The notes: a model not told the origin generated them from the sequence alone. 64,000 nt of DNA from Liriodendron chinense (GCA_003013855.2 ML058384.1:15696176-15760175), one strand, 5' to 3'; shown: positions 12,027 to 25,639, counted from the stretch's first letter. Translations and numbers: made by a program.

Positions 12027-12970
12027 TCTAGGATCTTGTCTACCCAAGAGGGGAGTGCTATCACTCGACCACCATATTTTGATAGGTCTAATTATGCCTA
12101 TTGGAAGGCGAGAATAAAAATATTTTTAAAATCTCCTAATCATATGGTTTGGGGTAGTGTTTAACAAATTTATCATATGCCCATGGAACAAATTGTGGTT
12201 GATAGTAGAATCATTAGCGCTCCCAAAGATGATTCCAAATAGAGTGACAATGAGAGAACCCGATTTGCTAGTGATGCAAATGCTCTCAATGCTATTTACT
12301 GTGCCGTTTTGGCCGATGAATTTAAACTTATATGTACGTATGAAACGAGCAAAGAGGCATGCGACTTATTAAAACCACATACGAAGGCACGAGCATAATA
12401 ACAATATCTAAGTTTAAGCTCTTGACCACTCCATTTGAAAAAAAAAAATGTAAGTGTCTGAAACTTTCATAGAGTTCCATACCAAATTGATTGATATTTG
12501 CAACTCTATGTGGGGTTTAGGAGAGAGAGTCCCGAAAGGCTGTATATGTAAGAAAATTCTTAAATTTGTTCCGGATAGGTTCGCTCCCAAAGTAACCTCA
12601 ATAGAATAGTGTGATGACATAGATACGATGAAAATAGAATAACTTTTAGGTTCCGTACAAATCTTTAAACTACACTTTAAGACTCACTCTAAGAAGAAGA
12701 ATGCTGTATTGAAATCTTCATATAGACCTCCACATAGGAAAATCAAATCCAAAGAAGAAGATAGTAGCGATGAAGATAAGGAAGATGAATTTAATAGAAA
12801 ATTTAGAAAATTTCACAAACTTAATAGAGAGAAGAGTTGTGACAAGAATGACAAGACGGTTGAGAAACATAAGGGTAAATCATATAGACAACCTAAGCAA
12901 GTCTAATGTTACAATTGTAAGAGATACGGTCATGTTGCTAATAAATGTACAAGCAAATATAAAGCTAAAG
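12027..12970 (+). pseudogene. Degenerate copia-type (UBN2) gag of element A
   Basis: The reading frame starts at about 12,037 with STQEGSAITRPPYFD, continues SNYAYWKARIKIFLKSP and then carries stops. A further stretch near 12,455-12,590 reads like the family's FxxFxxKLxDICNSxxxLGERVPxxxICKKIL core, and 12,709-12,903 encodes a charged linker (SKEEDSSDEDKEDEF). A CCHC zinc knuckle CYNCKRYGHVANKC lies at 12,907-12,948 just after an in-frame stop. The start codon position reads TTG instead of ATG. Gag would bind and package element RNA. Several stops and shifts make it inactive. Confidence 0.75.
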
Positions 12971-13765
12971 GAAATGATTTGGCAACAACATGGGATGATA
13001 TGGAGGAGTCCGCATCTGAATCTAGTGACTCCCCTAGTAATAGAGACCAAGGCCATTGTATATTCTAAGGGCCTCCACTACTATCTTTCTCTTTAGTGAT
13101 TTAATAGAGCATCCCGACCATGTCACCTTCTAAAGAAGTTCCCAACCCCTCCTTAATTGATCCACCATATGAGGGAGTTGTGGAAATAGATTGACTATTA
13201 GGATGAATAATTAAGAAAATATTAGTAAGGGCAATTGGGTTTGGATTCATAGAAAAATTCAAAGAGTGTGCCTCATTAGCCCAGTATTTAATTTAGCATT
13301 GTTTTTTTGTATCTTTAGTTTACTAAACTTTACATGATCATATTTGTTAAGATATGTATATCATTTGAATGATCATGTAATACTTGCTCCATGTTTTTAA
13401 TGAATATATGCACCATTTGCATTCCCTTGTTAGCATATGTTTAATTGGTAAATCTATGACCCATAAAGTATTTCATAATTTTGAAAGGATTGATATATCT
13501 TGTATTATTTTGTGGAATTAATTCTTTGTTAAATACCGATAAAAATGGAGAAAATGATCAAGTCCCACTAAAACAAGTTGTATTCTGTTTTACAAGATCT
13601 ATTTGTTGTTGCAGGGAATTGATGAATTGTGGGGGAGCAATGCTAGAATTGTTACATCTCTAAGTGTATTTGAATTATAATATTTTATTTTCCTTTGACA
13701 TGTAATTTATGTTGAGTTGTCTTTGTAGGTTAGGTTTTTGTCATGTAATTGACAAATGGGGAGAT
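12971..13765 (+). other. Non-coding 3' part of element A internal region
   Basis: No RT, integrase or protease motif is visible. It ends in a polypurine tract CAAATGGGGAGAT at about 13,753-13,765 directly before the 3' LTR. This is where pol would sit in an autonomous copia element. Confidence 0.6.
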
Positions 13766-16700
13766 TGTTAGTGCACTAATTTGTGCACCTTGTTTGTAAA
13801 TCATGTGAGTCTGTGCGTTAGTGAGTCGGTTGAGCTATTGGAAGCTTAATATTAAGCCTTGAATTATGCATATTTATCCCTAATTCTATGATTTAATTAC
13901 ATAAAACAATGAGCTTAAAGATTGACTTTAATGTGTTTTTGTGATTATTGGAGCAAAGGAGAAATGTGAATGAAAATAGCTCAATAAAGAACAAATGGAC
14001 AATAAGCAGGAGATCATCTCCACCTTCAAAAGAACTATAGTTTGAGACAGCTCCACTCATTTGTGACCAACAGTTGGAGTAACTATCAAGTCTTACATAT
14101 GCAAGATGGACAAGACATGCGCTAGAGAGATCTTCATCCATGTGTGTAGCTATTCATCAACACACCACACATCCAAGCAGGTGGCCCACCTTCATTTTCA
14201 TCCAGATGCAGCATCAAACCTCCTCTCCCAGCACCTGTAAAATGAAGGAGGTTATCACCTTCACCCATCCCAATGTCAAAGCTCCAATAATGACTGGACT
14301 ACAACATGGACCCCACATCTAAAGACGTTCCAACAGCCTCAGCGTCCAATAAATCCAACGGTCAGCAAGGAGAGGACCATTCAGATCCAACAACTGGGAA
14401 GACCCCTTCACGAGCAATCAACCTTCAACCTTCTCAGTCCATTTTCTCCTCCATCACCGCAACTGGATCATCTTCATTTTCTCCTCCATCACAGCAGCTG
14501 CCTCATCTCTACACCGTCCAATTGCTGGATCACTTCCAGTGACAATGCAATCATTCATCAAGTCCAGCATCTTTCAACCGTCAATCAAATAGTAAGGTGG
14601 ACCCCAGCTATCCATTGTTGAGCAACCGTCCACAGATGACCATTGTGCATGTGCGTGAGATATATATAAAAAAGAAATAGGAAAGAAAAAAAATAGAAAC
14701 AGTTTCCGTTTTGGGCTTTTAAACAGAAATAGCAAGGCTATTACTGTTTTTGAGTTTTCGGCCTAGTTTGTGCGGCCCATTTTGATGATTATTTCAAATT
14801 CAATCCATCCATATTGAAGAGGAGCTCGACGCCGAAAAAACCTAAGTGGTTTCATGTCGATCGGAGCTATCGATTGACCGTGGCGGTCAAAACAATACGA
14901 ACTGTCCAGAAAGTTTCCAGATTCTGCCTACTCAACTCTGGGCTGGTCCAGGAAGCCCATCATTATTTATATGAAGAATCCAAGTTGACCATCTTTTAGA
15001 GAACATCGATATATGAATAACCACAAAGTTTCAGATCAAACGGATGTGTAATTTAATCATACTGGTTGAAGAAAGATGGACCATCCTGAAAGATTTCAAC
15101 TACGTAGATTTTATAAAAAGCTATAAGTGTTCCAAATTTCGGACCATATTCTGAATTTTTTTTGGATAATGTAAGCCTCTATCATGTAGAGGAGGATTTT
15201 TGCTACCAATGTTCAAAATTTAAGACCAATTTGACTTCTGTACACTCCGTAGTATTGAAAGCAAGATGACTGTTTCTAGAGGTATTCGAATTGCGCGATT
15301 ACAAGATATGGTCACTGATCTGTTTGGTGGTCCCACTTAGAAGATAATTTTAGAAATCTAAAGCATCAATGAGGAAATTCATATGTCAGGAAAGCTACAT
15401 ATAAAATTTTAAGGCAATCCGACTGTTGGTTAACCCGTGCCAAGTGAAACAAAATTGCATACGTTGCTGTCCTATTGTGTACATTATAAATATGAGAACT
15501 CTCTCTTCCAGGCATTCAAGGACGTGGGAAGCAAGGAGAGCAAGACCAAGGAGGCTTCCATGCCTCTCTTTTCTAGTTTTTCTTCCTCTTTTAGTTGTTA
15601 TTTTTCATGTTTTTCTTATGCTAGATCTCTTAGCTAAAGCTAAGAGGTGAAGCTCGTAGTTATCTTAGATGTTTTAATTCATTTCTAAGGTTTCATAGGT
15701 TGATTTTAATGTTGAACAATAGTTTGTTTAAGTTTGAATGAAGTGCTAAGTTAGTTTTTCTTAATCTTATAATAAACTCATGGATGTTTAAAAGAATTAT
15801 GTTTAGATTCTTAATTGTTATGTAAGATCTAGACCTATACGCTTCGAGGAATTGAATTCAATACATTTTAGAGCTTGGATCTTCATGTGGGAACTTCAAA
15901 TCAAAGTACTATCTTTTTTATGAAATCTGAGATATATGTTGCATGTTAATGTGATTTGAATCAAGTTTAAATTATAATATTAGTTTAATCTTGTGACAGG
16001 ATTCGATGTTTATTATAGTTGTGATCTTAATCTATTGGAATTAGGATTGGCCTATGCAATTGAGTGTGCCCAATTCCTAACTTGAATTGAGGGAGTCATG
16101 TTGATGAACAACACATGTGTTGGATTGTTTTGATGTTATAACCGCTTGATGATCTGGCTAGATAAGATTAAATTCTAATTCTAGTTGTGTAATTGAGAAA
16201 CTTATACGAATTATACATCAATGATAACTATAAAAGGATTCTCGGCGCTCTAGTGTTTCTTTTAGATTATTAAACTCATCTTTTAATTTTCAAATTACAT
16301 TATTTACATCATTATTCAAAATTTCAAATTTAGTTTACTTTAATTCAATTTCAATTAGAGTTATTTGAAGAGGTTTTGTGAATTCCTGGTTGATCCCTAA
16401 GGACGATCTTGGTCTCTACCGAATTATTACTACATCACAGCCTTGCACTTGGCAAGCGAACACTGAAGACCGAAGGCACATGAAGATAAAGAGCATCAAT
16501 GAGTGAAGAAATAGGTAAATAAGGTGCCTTGGTGACCTTAACCTTAGAACTAAAACAACCTAACCTTTAGATAATCCATTCCCATATAGGAAAAACCCTT
16601 GTTGATCATTACATAGACTTAGAAGCCTTATATGAACATGATAAATTAGGCTAATAAGAGATATAATCTGTTGTAAATCAAACAACGTAGACAACAATTT

Positions 16701-17900
16701 TCGAGTGAACTTCGATCCCATTGAAGATCCCTTCAATAGGAATTCGATTTTATCAAAGACACTGGTTGATGCTATCGAACAAATGTCCAGCAACCTTCTG
16801 AACTCTCTGGACAGTTCTTCGTTCCCATCGAAGTTTCTGTCCAGTAATAAGCTGAACTCTCTGTGCAGTTTTTCGATTTCATCGATCAATTGTTCAATCC
16901 CATCGAATGGTAGTTTGATCCCATCGAAAGATATTTCGATCCAATCGATTGAGCCATTAATTAGCCATTGGAACACTTTGGCTATATAAAGGGCATTCGG
17001 TTCTTGGGTAAAAGAATGAATATTTAGTGCATTAGACGCCACTACAACTCTATATCCATATAGGCTCTAATCCTATGAGATCCACTGATTCATTACAAGT
17101 AAGAGCATTTCAAGCTCAATTTGAAGATGGACTTCATTTCCACCTCTCTCTAGAGTTTGGATACTAAACCTATAGGTAGATCCTTGTTAAATACTCTAGA
17201 AGACCGATCTAGGTGAATCCACAACATAGAACCAAATTTCATCATTAGGTTGTAGCGATTTCACCAACTCCCATCACTTTGGTCACCTCAACGGAGCATT
17301 GCATCAAGGTGGTTGATCATGAAACTAAACCATTCGGCATCAATGATCGAGGGAGCAATGAGGAGCTTATTCAAGCACGAGAGAGTATGAAGAAGCAGCT
17401 CGAAGAAGGTGCATCAAAAGGGGCTCAATCCGATAAGTAAGTTGTTAATTGTAAGAGTCCATGTTACACTCATTTCTTGTGTAGGATTTTAGTGTAGAGT
17501 TTTTGACCTAAACTGATTAGGTTCTTATGTAATACTTAAACCAAGTCCTTATGTATGCTTCCAATGGGAGTGTACGTGTAATAGTTGTTGGTTAGTTGAT
17601 AGAAAACTAACTAAAATTCCGTGGGAGCCGGTCCTTGTCTAGGATCGAGGTTTTTGGTGAGCCTATTGAAAATCAAATGTAAAGGTTGGAAGGAACCTAT
17701 TGAAACTCCTAAATAATGAAATCTAGTGCACTCGAGGGAAGAATGTGGAAGCCGAGAGTGGAGTAGGAAAATCGAGCAACTATATATTGCTTGTGTTTGT
17801 GTTTATTGGTGCTAATATGCTTATAAGTTTACTTGTTTGAATGACATGAATGCATATTTAGATGTATGCTAGAGATTGTATAGTTTATACATGAACACAT
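13766..17900 (+). repeat. 3' LTR of element A, interrupted and truncated
   Basis: Starts TGTTAGTGCACTAATTTGTG; homology to the 5' LTR resumes after the inserted solo LTR at 16,454 and runs to CATGAACACAT near 17,900. The last few hundred bases of the LTR (the 5' LTR equivalent of about 11,700-11,941) are missing, so no 3' target duplication can be tested. Confidence 0.8.
13847..16453 (+). mobile_element. Solo LTR, Athila/Tat-like type, 2.6 kb
   Basis: The insert splits the 3' LTR of element A and is flanked by AAGC (13,842-13,845 and 16,454-16,457; the fifth base differs). It begins TAATATTAAGCC and has a TATA box (CATTATAAATATG) near 15,483. It carries CTTAGCTAAAGCTAAGAGGTGAAGC at about 15,627-15,652 and ends with GATCTTGGTCTCTACCGAATT...TACTACATCA, a layout typical of Athila/Tat-type LTR ends. 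No internal region. A sister copy lies at 27,411-29,965. Confidence 0.6.
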
Positions 17901-19680
17901 GGTGAGGCCCACAACAAGCCCCACGAATGGGTTGGATGACAAATAAACATTACAGTGAACCTAGGAAGTTTTGGACATTTTGTGTCCAATCACCATTGTT
18001 TCCTTTGGTATGGTCCACCTACACCAGGCCGCGCCCTAAAATAAGCTGCCAAATGAATGGACAGCATAGATAAAATAAATACATTAGGGTGGGGACCCCA
18101 TAGTGTGGGAAAACACAAGCTATCCAGCGATGTTTGCCACCATAGATTTGGAAATGCTTCACTTTTGGATCGACCCACAAAGGCCCGTGGCCCACTGTCG
18201 TGGCCAGAACGGGTGGGCCACCTGGGACATGTACATACATCGTGGAGGGAGTCAAAGGTGGGCCCCACAACCCTTGGATGTGGCTGGAAACCAAATTCAC
18301 GTGGGCCCAGCCCCCACCCTCATTCCTATTTGAAATTGAATATGCCTAGCTAGTGTTTGGTAGGCCCACCAAGTGCCATGGCCATTTCTGGTGGCCAGAT
18401 TGGGTGGGCCACCTGGGTGTAACACATGCACCATGGAGGGACTCCACAGTGGGTCCCATAGCCCCTAGTTGGGCTTAAAACAAACATCACAGTGGGCCTA
18501 AGAAGGTTTCCAAGGTGGACGTCAATGCCCACTATTTACTATGGTGCGGTCCATCTGAGATTTGAATCTTTCTCATTTTTGGGCACGTGGCCTAAAATGA
18601 TCTGGAAAATTAGATGGATGGTGTGGATGGAACAAATCTATCATGGTGGGTCAGCTGGGGGCCCACCTCGTGACCTTCAACAACAAGGAGTTAGGATCTT
18701 CTGTTGGCTTCCAAGCAGGTTCATTGGTCCACATCATCACATAGGTCTGCAACCCTGTCACATCCTCAATACAACCTGGTTATGCCTTAGTGCAACCTGG
18801 TCACATGACGTCATGCAGTGTGATGTGGACCAATGAAAAGGCTCCAGGAAGCCAACACAAGTAGTGCCCCTCGACGATGCCTGATGCCAGCAGTAGTAGC
18901 TGACATTTTTTTATTTTTTTTTGGTATTTAAAATAAAAGATGGGGGTCCACTGAGTAGATCCACTCCATCCATTGTCTTTGCCCGGTCATGGTGGGCCCC
19001 AGGAAACTTGAGCCAAGCTGATCCTTGTATTTTACTTTCATCTAGGTCTGTATGAACTTGTCAACTGGTTGAATGAAAAATAAACATCACGGTGGGCCAC
19101 CATAGCATGTTCACACTGTCTGGATAACATGCTTGTGCATGTTGTCTCAACGGTGCGGACCCCACCGAATCAAAGAAGAAAGAAGGGAGAAAAATGGCAA
19201 GGTGGGCCCACGCCACTATGGGATCCATGTTGAAATGAAACACATACATCAAGGTGGACCGCACACAGTCCACGTTGGACAGTGAGGATAGGTGGTTCCC
19301 ACCTCATAAGAAAGGGACAGCATGGATATACAACATATACATCAAGATGGTCCTATATGGTGGACCCTACATTAAGAAGAATAAGTTAAACTCACTTCAA
19401 CGGTCGAATCGGAAGGGAGGTGCACAAGAACGGTTTGGATTGCTTCTGAGCTACTCCCTGTTATAGAATGGGAAGGGAGAAAGAGAGAAAGGGATGAGTG
19501 AGCATAGAAGAGGGATGAGCTAGGCATGGGTTGCTTGGACTTTGGGGGGAAAGGGGATGGGGTGTGTTGACTAAAGTGGTGTGAGGAAGAGTAGTAGGGG
19601 TAGTTTGGGGATGTTTAGGGGTAGGTGAACTTTGTAAGGGCATTTTAGGTCATTGCTGACGTCAGCATACCATGCCTCCT
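17901..19680. repeat. Cluster of foldback-family fragments rich in GGGCCCACC
   Basis: Repeated motifs GTTGGATGACAAATAAACAT (17,931), GTTGAATGAAAAATAAACATC (19,067), GGTGGGCCACCTGG (two copies) and ACATACATCAAGGTGGACC (19,240) recur in both orientations. The stretch 18,170-18,310 is partly duplicated at 18,360-18,500. No gene is supported; open frames here lie on repeat sequence. Confidence 0.55.
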
Positions 19681-20098
19681 GCATTTTCACCCCATGTCAA
19701 CTATTGAAATGAGATGAGCCCACGTAACCCTTCTTCAAGACACACCCTCCATCACATGGAAATTGAAGCGTGTCGAGACGTAATCTGAGCCACCCATCAT
19801 TTGCTCATCAAGGTTTTGTTCTACTCCGACTTTTCCTCCAATGAATGCATCCTACTCATTCCTTTTTTATTTGGTACTCCTACAAAGACAGAAATTGGTA
19901 GTCCATCTTCACCATCTCCTTCAACCGCCCGTGACACTACTCTTCTCCTCATCTTACTATGGTTGATTTTTCTTTTCCAAATACACCAAAATGTGTCTGT
20001 TTCCAACATTTATACCAATGCTATTTAGAATTAGCTTTTCTTTTCTTTTCTTTTGGACACATAATCACGTGGCTAACATTGTGGTGTGACTAAGTGGA
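19681..20098. other. Unassigned AT-rich stretch next to copia C
   Basis: Expected position of the 3' LTR of copia C, but no LTR terminus was identified. A short GTGGCTAACATTGTGG / GTGTGACTAA match near 20,070-20,095 resembles the tail region of the SINE family. A CTTTT run lies at 20,036-20,055. Confidence 0.35.
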
Positions 20099-20171
20099 AC
20101 ATAATGAAGAAAAGTGTACATGAAACATAATGAAGAAAAGTGTACATGAAACATAATGAAGAAAAGTGTAC
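20099..20171. repeat. 26-bp tandem repeat, about 2.8 copies
   Basis: Units at 20,099, 20,125 and 20,151, each beginning ACATAATGAAGAAAAGTG and nearly identical. On the minus strand the repeat falls at the end of the copia RNase H frame, so it probably arose by slippage or unequal exchange within the dead gene. Confidence 0.9.
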
Positions 20172-21663
20172 GTATGGTAAAGCCTTAGTGAGGACCTGTG
20201 ATTTGGACTAAATATAGGTTGTGTCAATCTCCTTGGAAGCAATCTTCTCTCGGATGAAATGGCAGCCAATTTCTATATATGCTTAGTCCTCTCATGGAAG
20301 ACTGAATTATTTGCAATGTAGGTCGCTGCTTAATTATCACAATAAAGTATCATAGGCTCACTTGAAAACAATTGGAGTTCTTGTAATAAAGACTTGAGCA
20401 ACAACAACTCACAAATTGCATGACACATGGCTCTGTATTCGGCCACTTGACTGGAATCGGCCACCACATTTTGCTTCTTACTCTTCCAAGTGACCAAATT
20501 TCCCCCTTAACAAAAGTACAATATCTTGAAGTAGAATGCCTATCTGTGATTGAACCTGCCCAATCAGCATCTACAAATGCCTCTATCTAAAGGTGACCAT
20601 TAGCTTAATATAAGATCCTCTAGTCAAGTGCTTTATTCAGATATCCAAGAATCTTAGGAATTGCCTCCCAATGTGGAACTCTTGCATGATGTATGTGTTT
20701 GCTCACAAAGCTACTAGCAAATGTAATATCTGGTCAAGTGACTATAAGATATGTCAGCTTGCCAACCATTCTTCTATATCTACCTGAATAATCAAATAAT
20801 TCTCCTTGATAGTCTAATAACTTCTCACTATTTTTCATAAGCGTGTCAACAGGTCTACATCCAAGGATGCCAGTCTCCTTCAGCAAATCAAGAACATACT
20901 TCCTCTGAGAAAGGTTAATGCCTGACTTTGATCTAAAAACCTCAATGAAAAAAAATAGAGAAGTAACCCTAAATATTTGGCCTGAAAATGCTTCTAGAGA
21001 TATTTTTTGAGTTCTGAGATGCCAGATGTCTCACTCCAAGTAATGACTATATCATCAACATATACAATTAATACTATCATATCCTTATCCTCGTGCTTCA
21101 TGAAGACTATGAAACTTTATCACTTTGATAGACGCTGTGAGTGTGGAAGCTTTGGTGTGGAGCAACTATAATTATGGCTAAGTCCTAGACGGGGGTAGAA
21201 CCTTTTAAAAATCTTTTCGCCTCCTTGACCAATTTAACAATATAAACTAAGTAAGCAAGAATACTTCGGCTTCCAAGCCTAAGTAGTCCAATCATAAGAC
21301 TAACATATATATAATAAGCAATAAGAAACCTAGTATAAACATGCATGATTAACATATGATTAAACTAATCAAGCACCTAATCTATGCAACCTACGTAGAC
21401 TATATGAGAATGGATCATAAAAGCTCAAGTCTACTCTAATTAGTGAACATACATCTTGTGTGTGAATGTGCCTATCTAGTGCCTAGCATACATTCCAATT
21501 AAGTATTCATAATTAAATAATTAAACCATAATGCATAATAAGAAATGTATTCAAATACAATATCAAACACAACGATGTATAGTGGTTCGACTATGTGTCT
21601 ACTCCACTCTTGGTTCAAGTACTCACCCCTTGAGCACACCAACATTCACTAGAAAATTTAAAT

Positions 21664-23760
21664 TAAAATTACGTCGGTAGTCTAACACGACACCTTCGTA
21701 TAAATGTGCGGAAGCTAATGAGTGGAACAACTAGAATTATGGCTAAGTCCGAGATGATGGGTGATTAGGACCTTTTGAAATTCTTTTCGCCTACTTAATA
21801 ATTTTGACAATTTAAACTAAGTAAGCAAGAATACTTCGGCTTCCAAGCCTAAGTGGGTCCAATCAATAGACTAACATATGATTAAAATAATTAACATCCT
21901 ACTCTAAGCATGCATAGATTAACATATGATTAAACTAATCAAGTACCTAATCTATGTAACTTATGTAGACTATAGAGGATGAATCAAATAAGCTCAAGTC
22001 TACTCAAGAAGTGAAAGTACATCATGTGTGTATATGCCTATCAAGTGCCTAGCATACATTCCAATTAAGTATTCATAATTAACCAATTAAACATAATGCA
22101 TAATAAGAAATGTGCTCAAATACAATCACAAACACAACGATGTATAATGGTTCGACTTCGGATATAATCCACTCCCGGTTCAAGTACTCAATCCCTTTGA
22201 GCACACCGGCATTCACTAGGGAGTTTAAATCTAGTTCCTCTCAACCAAGGTGTTTTAAATTAGATCTACCCAACTGAAAAGTTTACAGGTTCCTTCCCAC
22301 CTACATGTACACTCCGTATTGGTGGATCCCCTTGGAGACTTGTTTAGGCTCTACAACCAAGCCAAGGTCCTACAACCGAACCTCAATTTAGACTCCACTC
22401 ATGAGTTAAGGTCCTACAATCGAATCTCAATAGTTTTAGGCTCTACAACTAAGCCAAGGTCTTACAACCGAACTTAGCGTTTACTCCCGCAGGAGGCTCC
22501 CCTTTGGAGATTCAATTCGACCCTACAACCGGGTCTAGGTCCTACAACCGAACTTATCGAGTTTGAAAACTAACTCTATACTCAATTACCATAGGAAAAA
22601 GAGTGGAACCGGACTCTTACAATTGACAACTTGTCGGATTGAGCCCCTTTATAGCACTGCTTAGGGTTGTTTGATCTCCACACTCTCATGCTTCAATAAG
22701 CTACCCTTGTGCTCCCCCGATCTTTGATGCTGCTGCGTCACCAATGCTCCAGCTCCAAGATCAACTACCTGCTTATGATGCTCAAATGGAGATGCCCAAG
22801 ATGCTAGGAGGCAGGGTTTGAGATCTCTACAACTAATGGGATGGGTTGCCTAAAGAGTCTTATCTATAAGGATCTCATCATAGAGTATTGGATAAGAATA
22901 TCACTATCAAGAACAATTCAATCTCTAGAGATCAAAAGAGGGACCAGTGTATCTTCATCATGAGCTTGGAATGCTTTATTCTTGTTATAAATCACAAGGA
23001 AGATGACTTACTAGGGTTAGGAATAGAGTTCTAAATGATCTTCAACAATGGTGGCTTCTATCTCCTCAAAATCCCTCTCATTTGCCCAAAAACGAATCCC
23101 CTTCCTTTTATAAGTTTTCTTCAAACGGTAAAAAACAAGCAGATTTGTGTATCTCCGATTGATCAAAAAAATGTCTGATTGATCGGATGTCACTTTCGAT
23201 TGATTGGAAATCTGTTCAGAGAGTTCTCTCGAATAAATTTTGATTGATCAGAACAAGGTTTGATTGATCGGAAGGACCTCATCTGATTGATTAGAGGCAC
23301 TGTCCAATTGATTAAAAATCTTTTTAGTGAATTTTTCAAGTCTTTTGGAACAAATTCTGATTGATTGGAACAACTGTCCGATGGATCGGTGTCCTATCGG
23401 AACCACTGTCCGATTGATCAGAGATCAATCGAAAACTGCTATTTGGGCTGTGTTGTTTATAGCAGCTTCCACCTCTTTTATTAGTCTAACTTATTATGTT
23501 TTTCAAGGTGTTCTAAGACTAATGATGATGACTAAGGGTATTCCTAATTGGTCCAAGTCACTTAAGAGGTTTTAAGTGTTTTGGTTCAAAGGGCTAAGGT
23601 CACCAAGGCATCTCATTTACCCATTCTTCTTTCTTGATGCTTCTTGTCCATTTGAATCTTCGGTCTTCAGCTTGCTAAGGCTCAACCGACATTACAACAC
23701 ATGAACTCACGTGATTAACAAATAAGGTGCACTAATATGCCACAGAAAAGTGCACTAACA
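21664..23760 (-). mobile_element. Nested solo LTR, same family, 2,097 bp, TSD TAAAT
   Basis: Bounded by perfect TAAAT repeats (21,659-21,663 and 23,761-23,765). It starts (minus strand) TGTTAGTGCACTTTTCTGTGG and ends ...CGTAATTTTA. A TATAAAAGG promoter lies near 23,106 on the minus strand, and a dense run of TCCGATTGATC / GATTGATCGG motifs occupies 23,145-23,420. It inserted into a related LTR, producing the duplicated blocks 21,130-21,655 and 21,700-22,215. Confidence 0.9.
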
Positions 23761-25175
23761 TAAATCAGGTTTCTCTCAACCTAGGTGTTTTAACTTGGAT
23801 CTACCCTACCGGGGAGTTTACAGGTTCCTCCCAACCTACAAGTTTACACCCCTGTTGGTAGCTCCCATTGGAGACTTGTTTAGGCCCGACAAAACGTACC
23901 AATGATCGACAAACGAACTTTAAATTTATGCTTACAAACGAGCCAAGGAACTACAAACACCCTTACACTTTTAGGCTCAACAAACAAGCCAAGGATAGAC
24001 AAATGAACCTAGATTGAGTTTGACAAACAAACTTTACACTTAAATCCTCACAGGAAGAGAGTGGATGGACTCAACACAAATTAATAACCTTACTTGTCGG
24101 ATTTGAGCCCCGTTGATGCGCCGCTTCCGGTTGCTTGATTTTCGCTCTCCTGTACTTCAATTAGCTCCCATTTGTGTTCCCACGATCATTGATGACGCCG
24201 CTTTGCCAAGGCTTCGTCTCCAAGATCAGCTCCCTTGCATATGCATCTCCTTTAGAGATGCCCAAGGTGTTAGGAGATGGTAAATCTTCTACAAATGGTT
24301 GAAAATGGATTTCCTAGAGGAATGCACCTATTTAGATTCCTAGGTGATGTTAAGACCAAGGTTCTACCTATGATCAAGGTATCTAAACTCCTAAGAATCA
24401 AGAGGGAACAAGTCTATTCTCATTTGAACTTTGAATGCTCCAAGCTTGTGATGAATCATAAGGAAATTGGCGTGAATGGGTTAGGATTAGAGCTGCTAAT
24501 GATATGCAATAGTGGTGGCTTCTAAATCCTCAAAATTCTTCTGTTATGCCTAAAACAAATCCCCTTGTATTTATAAAAAAATCTCCAATGGTCATAAAAC
24601 AGGCAGAAAACGGCCGCTTCGATTCATCGGAATGCCAATTTGATTGATTGAAATGATCTTCGATATATTAAAATGGCCAGTTTGATAGATCAAAAAATTT
24701 GTCCAGAGAAATCAACAAGTTACTGGTAGAGGCAGGCAATGATCCGGGTCGAGCCGAGTTAGCCCTAGTTTGGTTTGGCTTGTTTTTGTACCACCGCAGT
24801 TTATGGATCGGTTTGGTTTAGGTTTCGGGCCGACCCATGCGGCTCGAGTTTGGTTTGCTCTAGAAAAATCTAGTTCAAGCCGGGATCGGTTTGGTCAAAA
24901 ATTTCAAATCGAGCCGGGCCGAGTTCAAAAAGGCAGGGGCTCTTTTTTTCCTTGTTTATTTAATTAGAAAAGAATTTAAAAAGTTAGAAAAAAGTACAAA
25001 TGTATCTTACTATATGATGTTTAACATCCTCCAAAGGAGTGCAACTTCAAAATAAACATGTGAAAGTATTTTCCAAACAAAAGTACACAGGCATAATTTT
25101 ACAAGTGCAAGGAAACAGTGTGTGTTGTAGATAAATTTGGCTATGAGCAGATGATGCTCAAGAAAAATCGCAGTC

Positions 25176-25320
25176 GCATCCTGAACATGTGAGCAGCTCG
25201 GCTTGTGGTCGTTGAAAGGGGTCGCATCCCGAACATGTGAGCAGCTCGGCTCGTGGTCGTTGAAAGAGGTCGCATCCCGAACATGTGAGCAGCTCGGCTC
25301 GTGCTCGTTGAAAGGGGTTG
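25176..25320. repeat. 48-bp tandem repeat, three copies
   Basis: Units start with GCATCC at 25,176, 25,224 and 25,272 and contain GAACATGTGAGCAGCTCGG and CGTTGAAAG. Contiguous, without unique spacers. Part of the LTR U3. Confidence 0.95.
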
Positions 25321-25333
25321 CATCTCAACATGT

Positions 25334-25470
25334 GAGCACTCCCGAATATGAGCACTCCCGAATGTGACCACTCCCGAATATGACCACTCCCGTCATGAGC
25401 ACTCCCGAATATGAGCACTCCCGAATGTGACCACTCCCGAATATGATCACTCCCGTCATGAGCATTCCCG
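25334..25470. repeat. 63-bp tandem repeat with 16-bp subunits
   Basis: GAGCACTCCCGAATATGAGC begins at 25,334 and again at 25,397. Within each unit a roughly 16-bp GANNACTCCCGAATRT module is reiterated. Confidence 0.9.
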
Positions 25471-25639
25471 ACATATGAGCAGCTCCCATCATGTGAGCAG
25501 ACCTGGTCTCTGGTCTCAATATGCGAGCACTCAACCTGGTCTCTGGTCTCTGATCTCAACCTGGTCTCTGGTCTCTGGCAAGGACGTCCCTCAGCTTAGC
25601 AAGAGGCCTGGCCTCATCTGCCTTGGTTTATCCCTCTTG

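Larger units (their letters stand above)
10145..17900 (+). mobile_element. Element A: gag-only copia-like LTR element
   Basis: The 5' LTR (10,145-11,941) is followed by a primer site resembling the initiator-Met complement (TTGGCATTAGAGTAGG), a degenerate UBN2-type gag with zinc knuckle, a purine-rich tract (CAAATGGGGAGAT) and a 3' LTR starting at 13,766. The internal region is only about 1.8 kb and has no protease, integrase, RT or RNase H, so the element depended on a partner for reverse transcription. The 3' LTR holds a solo LTR (13,847-16,453) and stops near 17,900 well short of the LTR end. Element B is a second gag-only copy of the same family. Confidence 0.8.

Noticed and set aside
16560..17042. 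160-codon minus-strand open frame (and its counterpart near 10,477-10,824)
   Set aside because: Antisense to the U3/TATA region of element A LTRs. The apparent conservation between the two frames only reflects that the two LTRs are copies.
25176..25470. CRISPR-like regularly spaced repeats
   Set aside because: Repeats are contiguous without unique spacers and lie in an LTR of a eukaryotic genome.
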